Source: Heliocidaris erythrogramma
Taxonomy: Eukaryota; Echinodermata; Echinoidea; Camarodonta; Echinometridae
Reading direction: 5' to 3'
Assembly: GCA_025617745.1 (NCBI GenBank)
Contig: CM046864.1
Location: 26,536,199 to 26,600,198 of the forward strand
DNA: 64,000 nt
Shown: positions 60,101 to 64,000 of the stretch, piece by piece
Numbering within the stretch: the first letter of the stretch is position 1
Layout: each line of letters starts with the position of its first letter
The notes under the pieces: generated by a model
Told to the model about the DNA's origin: nothing
What the model saw: the letters and a program-made list of their open reading frames with translations, nothing else
Databases searched by the model: none
Translations under genes and position numbers: made by a program

Positions 60101-61811
60101 ACAACATTTTAGGGTGTACCTTTAATTGAAAATCTTAATCACGTTATTGCTATTGGACAAGTCTGACCAGACCGGACCAGGCTGAGATTCAAATGATACA
60201 CAGTGGAACCTGGTTATAACAAACTTCTTAGGACCTTAGAAATAATTTCTAATTGATACCTTGTTGTATGAGGGCTAGAAAACCTAAAAATAGAAATAAG
60301 TTAGGCTGACAAAATTACGTTGTTATAACACACAAATTTGTTTTGGTAATGTTTTTTTTAACATGATCCCATTGTACCAGTTTCCAAAGCTGCCTAAAAC
60401 TACATGTAGGTGATCAGTTTATAGTTTAAAGGGCCCCTGTCATCAAAATGCAAGTGGTTACCTGTTGTAGCTGTAGCTGTAGCAAGTTTTTTAACTGGAT
60501 GAGGATCAAATGATGCACAGTGAAAATTTGTTATAACAAACTTCCTGAGACCTTAGAAATAACCTCTTATATTGATACCCTGTACAGGGCAAGAAAACCT
60601 CAAAATATTGAAAGAAGTGGAGTTGACAAAATTACATGTACGTTGTTATAACACACACATTTGTTTTGGTAGTGTGTATTTTTTAACTTGATCCCATCGT
60701 ACCAGTTTTCAAAGCTGCCTAATACTAGGTGCTCAGTTAAAAACAAAATGCAGTGTGTCCCAACTTGAGAATTTATAAGGCCAAATAAAATTAATTCTTG
60801 CGCCAGTATCTTGCTATTGTGTGATATGATTCTATAAATGTGAAGTGAAGTAGCGCCACCTGGCGTCGCCCTCTTGGCCATGGTAATAAACTCCATCACA
60901 GATCATACCTCAAAGTCGTCCAGTATTTTCCTTTATTTAATTAACCCTTCGTTATTTAACTAACCCTTGGCGCTGGTTTCTCGGGTTACAGCAAGGTTTT
61001 TTGCGTGTCACATCTGTGTATCTTGTAATACACAGATAAGTGAGCAATGTAGGATGTGTGTGGTGCACAGCTAATGTTTTTCATTCCCACTTGCCATTCA
61101 TAAACATGTAAAAAAAAATTGTTTAAAATGCCATGGTAAACCAAGGCAGTTTTCCAAGACATGTGTGAACTAGCCTTTACAGTTTCGACCCTGTGTTAGC
61201 CTGCTGCATCAAAGAGGTGCTGCACTGCATTCACGATGAGCATGTGCTGCTGAATACTATAAAAGAAAGAAGAAATGGTTAGGACATATACTACAACATG
61301 TCCTTATGATTACAGTTATGGAAGGTCGGCTCCTTGGAAAGAAATCATAAGGAAGACCTCTGACTCATAGGTTTCTTTGATGATATCATTGCAGAACGTG
61401 GAGTAGTAGGGTACAGAGATATGAAACCGATGGCTCCAGATCATAGCAGTTGGAAAGACGTTTGCTCTAGAACATTAAGTGGGTCACTGAACCTGTCACT
61501 TGACAGATCACTATTGAAGATGATGTTATGATATTTAACCATTTCGTTTTCTTGTCACCTCTGAACTTGGTATCCTAGGAGGCCCTCTGCACATGGGTGA
61601 TATAGAGGTCTTGCCTGACATGTCTATCTGCGTCAAATGTCCCTGGCATAAATGGTGCATCGATCTGACCTCTGGAGAGGTCACATTGCCCAAGGGTCGT
61701 AAAGAGGTCAGCACCGTGACCTTTCCCACCAAGATCGACAAGAGCGGGAGCATCTTCATTGGGTTTGAGAACTTCAGCGGGAAGTATTTTTCAGGTGATG
61801 GAGATTTTTAA
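46950..61811 (+). CDS. RFESD-like Rieske [2Fe-2S] domain protein, three exons
   Basis: The exons are 46950-47097, 59343-59522 and 61579-61811 (TAA). Both junctions are phase 1 with GT/AG borders, and the joined frame gives 186 aa. The Rieske cluster ligands are Cys106-Pro-His108 and Cys130-Pro-Trp-His133. They lie within C-P-H-L-G-G-P-L-H-M-G-D-I-E and C-P-W-H-K-W, which match RFESD, a small soluble Rieske protein of animals that is probably an electron carrier of unclear role. The last codons (K-Y-F-S-G-D-G-D-F) also resemble the family end. A GT at 61795 could be a donor but reading through gives a natural terminus. Exon 1 (basic, M-P-G-S-L-S-L-S-P-Q-E-R) is linked by phase and continuity, not by homology. 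Intron 1 is 12.2 kb and contains the Merlin-like transposon and a Helitron. An AATAAA lies at 63102. Confidence 0.75.
47572..47880 (+). repeat. 80-bp tandem repeats in the left arm of the Merlin-like element
   Basis: Units beginning CGTGATACTGTCC start at 47572, 47652 and 47732, and a diverged fourth (CGTCATATTGTCC) at about 47811. Each holds GCTATGGGAAATCGAGTTTG and GGCAGTGGGGATTATTCC. The mirror copies are at about 52568-52872 in the right arm. They may be transposase binding sites, like the related terminal GGGGATTATT motif. Confidence 0.85.
49585..50020 (+). promoter_or_regulatory. Histone-gene-like promoter of the transposase
   Basis: Elements in order: octamer ATGCAAAT (49585-49592), E2F-type TTTCCCGC (49873-49880), inverted CCAAT (ATTGG, 49938-49942), GATCC within GGATCC (49972-49977), TATAAATA (49988-49995) and a cap-like ACATTGCA starting at 50011, about 24 nt beyond the TATA box. 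A further E2F-type site (GCGCCAAA) is at 49217-49224. GATCC about 10 bp before TATAAATA is a known feature of sea-urchin histone promoters. The ATG is about 36 nt after the cap-like site. Confidence 0.6.
50048..51415 (+). CDS. Merlin/IS1016-type DDE transposase, intact, intronless
   Basis: The 455-aa ORF starts at an ATG in good context (ATCATGGCC). Residues 52-75 have the spacing of a zinc ribbon (Cys52, Cys55, Cys59, Cys75). The catalytic domain follows the IS1595/ISXO2 pattern: V-E-V-D165-E-S-L-F-G, I-Y-S-D229-G-W-S-G-Y and T-N-R-I-E274-G-A-W-K-H, giving a complete D-D-E triad. The C-terminal 100 residues are Ser/Arg/Lys-rich, with K-K-R-K-R as a probable nuclear localisation signal. Such enzymes excise and insert the element by binding its ends. 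The ORF is undamaged, so the element could be autonomous. Its 5' and 3' flanks look like those of a replication-dependent histone gene. Confidence 0.9.
   Translation: MAGNFRKRVSPQECSIADFYNPWSFHSLFLSDPESILEWMKDQRLLAETMICEECGRECKWTSRNEKHHGFTWRCRRKEHREKEYSITRYSFFDRSHFVIQDLLEFLRTFLLGGSLKGCSVQAGMDYKKTSVDWANFTRDIFKKFVDTQYNAQQPVQLQGEVEVDESLFGRRCKYHRGDGTKGVKVWVVGLVERATNKLVLYPVDDRTEKTLLAIIKRHVIPGSLIYSDGWSGYSRLNDNGYHHFSVIHKDQFKAVFENEATGERKEVCTNRIEGAWKHAKDHFRKINGTKISNFEAHLAEVIWRNHIRGQNIFQAFFVLLRECYPLTGPPQLEIREPLFSTWSTCNADSSLQRISYAELDEDEDDGGEHQTSHDNNRDALPLRTSTPEQPGPSMTSQRSKKRKRSSTRRVCHPDGYRQVNPPSTSVQQQRRSIQNDYGREAFVNWSSDDDFEGT
51442..51476 (+). promoter_or_regulatory. Histone-type mRNA 3' end: stem-loop plus purine-rich downstream element
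   Basis: GGCTCT-TTTC-AGAGCC (51442-51457) is a perfect 6-bp stem with a 4-nt loop, preceded by AAAA and followed by ACCA. Ten nt after the stem comes CAAGAAAGA (51468-51476). These match the two signals of replication-dependent histone mRNA: the stem-loop bound by SLBP, and the element that pairs with U7 snRNA, in its sea-urchin form. The stem begins 26 nt after the stop codon, as in histone genes. No AATAAA is seen downstream before the right arm. A variant ATTAAA at 51428-51433 lies before the stem. Confidence 0.9.
51497..51700. other. A-run and CT repeat between the transposase and the right arm
   Basis: An A-run (51497-51513) and a CT repeat (51600-51614) precede the right inverted-repeat arm. 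No coding sequence is seen. Confidence 0.6.
53025..54094. other. Rieske intron 1 between the Merlin-like element and the TA repeat
   Basis: 53105-53230 is a copy of the tandem repeat found at 44990-45290. The rest (53230-54090) is unrecognised. No exon is supported. Confidence 0.5.
54095..54370. repeat. TA-rich microsatellite
   Basis: About 270 bp consist mainly of TA with interspersed TTTA/TAAA units, followed by GAATGAATGAATGA at about 54375-54390. Confidence 0.95.
54391..55630. other. Intronic DNA without recognised features
   Basis: AT-rich, with a CAACAACAACAACAATAA run near 54618-54640. No exon or transposon boundary is supported. Confidence 0.4.
55640..56063 (+). mobile_element. Decayed 3' end of a non-LTR retrotransposon
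   Basis: The frame near 55770-55860 reads R-D-A-P-S-V-H-N-F-K-K-S-L-K-T after a shifted match to the usual L-W-N-S-L-P. It is followed by AAGCGCATAGAGACAATT and GCGCTATATAAGCATC, a LINE/SINE 3' UTR. The TTA-type tail is interrupted by the Helitron-like element and resumes after it at 57597. Confidence 0.65.
56064..57596 (+). mobile_element. Helitron-like non-autonomous element with internal tandem repeats
   Basis: The 5' end is TC (TCCCCCGGCAGTATGCCGG) right after an A, and the 3' end is CTAG right before a T. This is the classic A^T insertion without target duplication. A 7-bp hairpin, GCATTGC/GCAATGC (57564-57570 and 57580-57586), lies 10 nt before the end. The interior is at least seven diverged units of about 130-200 bp sharing GGTGATGCTGCC, GTGTTCCGTCTTTTATAGGG and CACATTTCT(C/T). 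No Rep/helicase ORF is present. Confidence 0.7.
57600..58225. repeat. G tract and tandem units of CATACGAACCTTCAAG
   Basis: After a long G tract (57808-57832) there are four units containing CATACGAACCTTCAA(G/A), about 57950, 58057, 58123 and 58203. Three of them carry GGCGCATATCCATCGGCAGT and a (A/G)TGAA(C/A)A(C/T)GAA segment. Spacing is about 70-110 bp. No function is recognised. Confidence 0.75.
58370..58590 (+). mobile_element. 3' tail of an RTE-like retroelement
   Basis: The phrase CATCCGAGTTTGGTGAAGAT, then GGAGTAGGGGAACA and a GACA/GACG run, and the ATAGTATGATAGTATGATTA tail resemble the 3' ends of RTE-type elements in invertebrates. Recognition is by pattern only. Confidence 0.4.
59523..61205. 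other. Rieske intron 2: palindrome and a 300-bp direct duplication
   Basis: 59994-60166 is a palindromic MITE-like unit (GGTCACACTTGGACGGTAAC with its diverged inverse, inner arms AAAGGTCCACCCT/AGGGTGTACCTTT). About 60195-60420 and 60505-60740 are direct copies at roughly 80 percent identity, sharing TTGTTATAACACACA and CCAAAGCTGCCTA. Confidence 0.6.
61206..61515 (+). pseudogene. Fragment of a LINE reverse-transcriptase C-terminal region
   Basis: Broken frames read W-L-G-H-I-L-Q-H, then V-M-E-G-R-L-L-G-K-K and D-D-I-I-A-E-R-G-V-V-G-Y-R-D-M-K. This follows the order of the tail seen in many RTE/L2-type elements (GH-x-x-R, I-x-E-G-R-x-x-G-K-R-G-R-G-R). It has stop codons and indels and is a dead remnant just before the last Rieske exon. 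Confidence 0.5.
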
Positions 61812-62618
61812 ATGCTACGGTATGTCATTTAAAGGTCCATGCCACTACCCATGGTCCAAACAGAGTAAATTGTCCTTGCAGCATCCAAGGGGAATGGTTT
61901 TGGGAGACCTTTTTGTGAGTTGAAAGGATGTGTATGTATTGACCTATTTATTATTTCCGTCAATAACCTCGTCAGGGAAAATTCAATTTGTTATCTATTC
62001 GTTCTGAAGTCTCCTACCCATGGTATTAACACTTTAATGTATACGGTGTAATGCACCAGCGAAAACACATGGCATTTATCTGTTGCTACAATGTATGTCA
62101 ATGTGTTGGCACACACGCCAACATCTAGCTAGCCCCTTTACCTCCTTGATCTGGCCTGTGCTGTTCCATACATAACCAAAACTCCTTAAACGGTGTTTAA
62201 AGATAAATTTGAATTCTGGTCATGTGATTACATTGTGAATGAAATTGCCTCAAAGCAATTGGGAAAGGTTAATCATGTCTACATAAGAATTGGTCTATAC
62301 TGTGAGGTTTTGGAACCCTCAAAAATTTGAAATTGGCTCAATCTCGCGAAGAAGCACATGGACTGCACACAGAAATAGGTATATGGGACTACACACACAT
62401 GTATCATGAATGTTTGGCCTTAAAACTTCAGATATTTCTTGTCATATTTCAAATATAAGGGCATTTAAACTTTTAAAGAGAAAACCTTATCAGGGGCATT
62501 TCTACTACAGTGTATTTTCTTCTTACAAACTGACATAAAAGGAATCAGAAGCTCAACTTATTTTCACCTTTCCCAGAACTCAGCCTTCACTTTAAATCCT
62601 GGCTGAATTTAAAAAGAC

Positions 62619-62760
62619 CTGGGGAGTGTTTCATCAAGCGTTTTGTCAGTGATTTTCACCGACAAATTTGCTCTCAACCAATCAGATGCAAGAATTTCAG
62701 TAGCTTATAACAGTTGTCGGTGAAAATCACTGACAAAATGCTTGATGAAACGCTCCCCAG
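62619..62760. mobile_element. Palindromic MITE of 142 bp
   Basis: The ends CTGGGGAGTGTTTCATCAAG and the inverse CTTGATGAAACGCTCCCCAG pair, as do GTCAGTGATTTTCACCGACA and its inverse. The centre contains CAACCAATCAGATGCAAG. A diverged relative of the centre is at about 59875-59925. Confidence 0.75.
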
Positions 62761-62950
62761 AGCAATCTTGCCACTATGATAGTCTAATTTGATCTCAGAT
62801 ATTTTAACACTCAGAGACTTTTTATTCATTGTAACATGTCGGTAAAGTCCTGCATTGTATGAAAACATTAACAAGAATACATGAATATATGAAATATGAA
62901 TCTGAAGCCACCAAGAAAAAAATCCAATCAATCTTGCGAAGAAATTGCTC

Positions 62951-63072
62951 CTGGGGCCTGCAACATAAATCAATCTTATGATAAGTCTATGGGAAACCAT
63001 GTACTGAAGATTTACTGAAGATTTACAATAGATCATAAGATTGATCGTGTCTCTTTATGTTACAGGCCCCAG
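62951..63072. mobile_element. Palindromic MITE of 122 bp
   Basis: CTGGGGCCTGCAACATAAA pairs with TTTATGTTACAGGCCCCAG, and AATCTTATGAT pairs with ATCATAAGATT inside. A partial relative lies at about 55645-55705 (TTTATGTTACAGGGCCCAGG). Confidence 0.75.
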
Positions 63073-64000
63073 GTAACATAATCCATAATTCCATATCATG
63101 AAATAAAAGCCACAAGATGCATTGTGAATATTTAACTACTGAAGAAAGTAATTTGAAATTTTGTAAATTCTTCTCACTTCAAGAACTTTTTGTGTGCTTT
63201 TGCCTTTTACTGGATGAAATATTGCTGTACATTAAGGCATTACCTTTTTTTTTAAGGACATACAAAGTACTGAGTTCAGCAATTACTGGATAGGTTAGAG
63301 GATCTAAACATCCTCCCCATCGGTATAAAGTAAGATAGTAATATTTTTATGAACCATGTCTGCATATACATTCCTGTATGTTCATGCTGGAAATGAGCAT
63401 TTGATCATGTCTTTTTTAAAGGAATTAATCTAATATATATAGATTTGGTAAAAATCCTTTTTTTTAACAGTTCTTCATTTACAATTTTCACTGCAGTTTG
63501 ACTGGAAGTTTGTAGATTACATAATGCGCCGTTGTAATGAATTATTGCAGGTTTTCACAATGTACAAATAGAAGTTTTTTTCTTTCTTTTTGTTTTTAAA
63601 CATTTCATCAGCCCAAGAACTGTCACAAAATTATGTGTAAGAACTAAAATTTAGATTCTTTTATTTGTTTCCGACTTTCCGTCCATATATTTTTCATTGT
63701 GCTGTTGTACTCTTTAATATCTATCCATCGAAATGCCTGTCTATTTTATATCAGTAATTGAATTGTGAGAGTCACATCTGTGTTCTAGGGCTGGGACTAA
63801 AATCTGGGTACTCGGGTCCCGGGTCAAAAAATTAGATACCCTTTACCCCAAAATACACAGTTTTTAACATGTGGGACTGATCATGAGGAAAGAGTTTTAA
63901 AAGTGGCTTAAAACCCATTAAATTTGTAATTGTTACAAGTGATATCATTCATCAATAGCAATTAATTATCAACACTTCTAAAATCTTCCTTCATGATGTT
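63073..64000. other. 3' flank of the Rieske gene
   Basis: AT-rich sequence. AATAAA at 63102-63107 is a possible distal polyadenylation signal for the Rieske gene. No other gene is seen to the window end. Confidence 0.4.

Noticed and set aside
61791-61800. Splice donor at the end of the last Rieske exon (TCAG/GTGATG)
   Set aside because: Reading through gives a stop nine codons into a family-like C terminus, and no good downstream exon was found. It remains possible.

Overview
This is an animal genomic window with spliced genes, long introns and many transposons. It most likely comes from an echinoderm, probably a sea urchin. That is inference, based on a histone-type mRNA 3' end with a purine-rich downstream element of the sea-urchin form, tRNA-derived SINE and LINE tails with TTA repeats, and host genes best matched to deuterostome families. 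No species is claimed.

Host genes. (1) A partial minus-strand membrane-protein gene runs off the left edge: a transmembrane exon at 1-110, with a possible upstream exon at 1123-1203. (2) A tRNA-Arg(UCU) lies at 1211-1282. (3) Two PNPLA4-like patatin-domain paralogs lie head to head. The minus-strand copy has five coding exons (8267 down to 2316, 298 aa); the plus-strand copy has four (18462 to 35227, 323 aa). Splice phases are consistent in both. Their catalytic motifs have diverged differently, and the plus copy looks like a pseudoenzyme. (4) A plus-strand RFESD-like Rieske protein has three exons (46950-47097, 59343-59522, 61579-61811; 186 aa) and a 12-kb first intron.

Mobile DNA makes up much of the rest. 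Intron 3 of the plus PNPLA gene holds a 12.6-kb DNA transposon (21824-34387) with 31-bp terminal inverted repeats and a 4-bp target duplication. Its minus-strand gene has ten tandemly duplicated, phase-symmetric exons encoding a 14-residue Pro/Gln/Thr-rich repeat, followed by a transposase region. A 6.6-kb internally rearranged relative (36422-42983) sits just downstream and carries a truncated LINE. Intron 1 of the Rieske gene holds a 5.6-kb Merlin/IS1016-like transposon (47418-53024) with about 1.3-kb inverted repeats and an intact 455-aa DDE transposase ORF.

The most striking observation is that this transposase ORF is dressed like a replication-dependent histone gene. It is intronless. 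It has E2F-type sites, an octamer, an inverted CCAAT, a GATCC pentamer and a TATAAATA box upstream. The stop codon is followed after 26 nt by a perfect histone-type stem-loop (6-bp stem, TTTC loop), an ACCA flank and a CAAGAAAGA downstream element. This suggests a transposon that uses the S-phase histone mRNA pathway.

Other mobile DNA includes a three-level nest of TA/TTAA/TA elements (5220-7683), a Helitron-like element with internal tandem repeats (56064-57596), palindromic MITEs, a candidate 7SL-like SINE (45612-45830), LINE tails, microsatellites and many poly-G/poly-C tracts.
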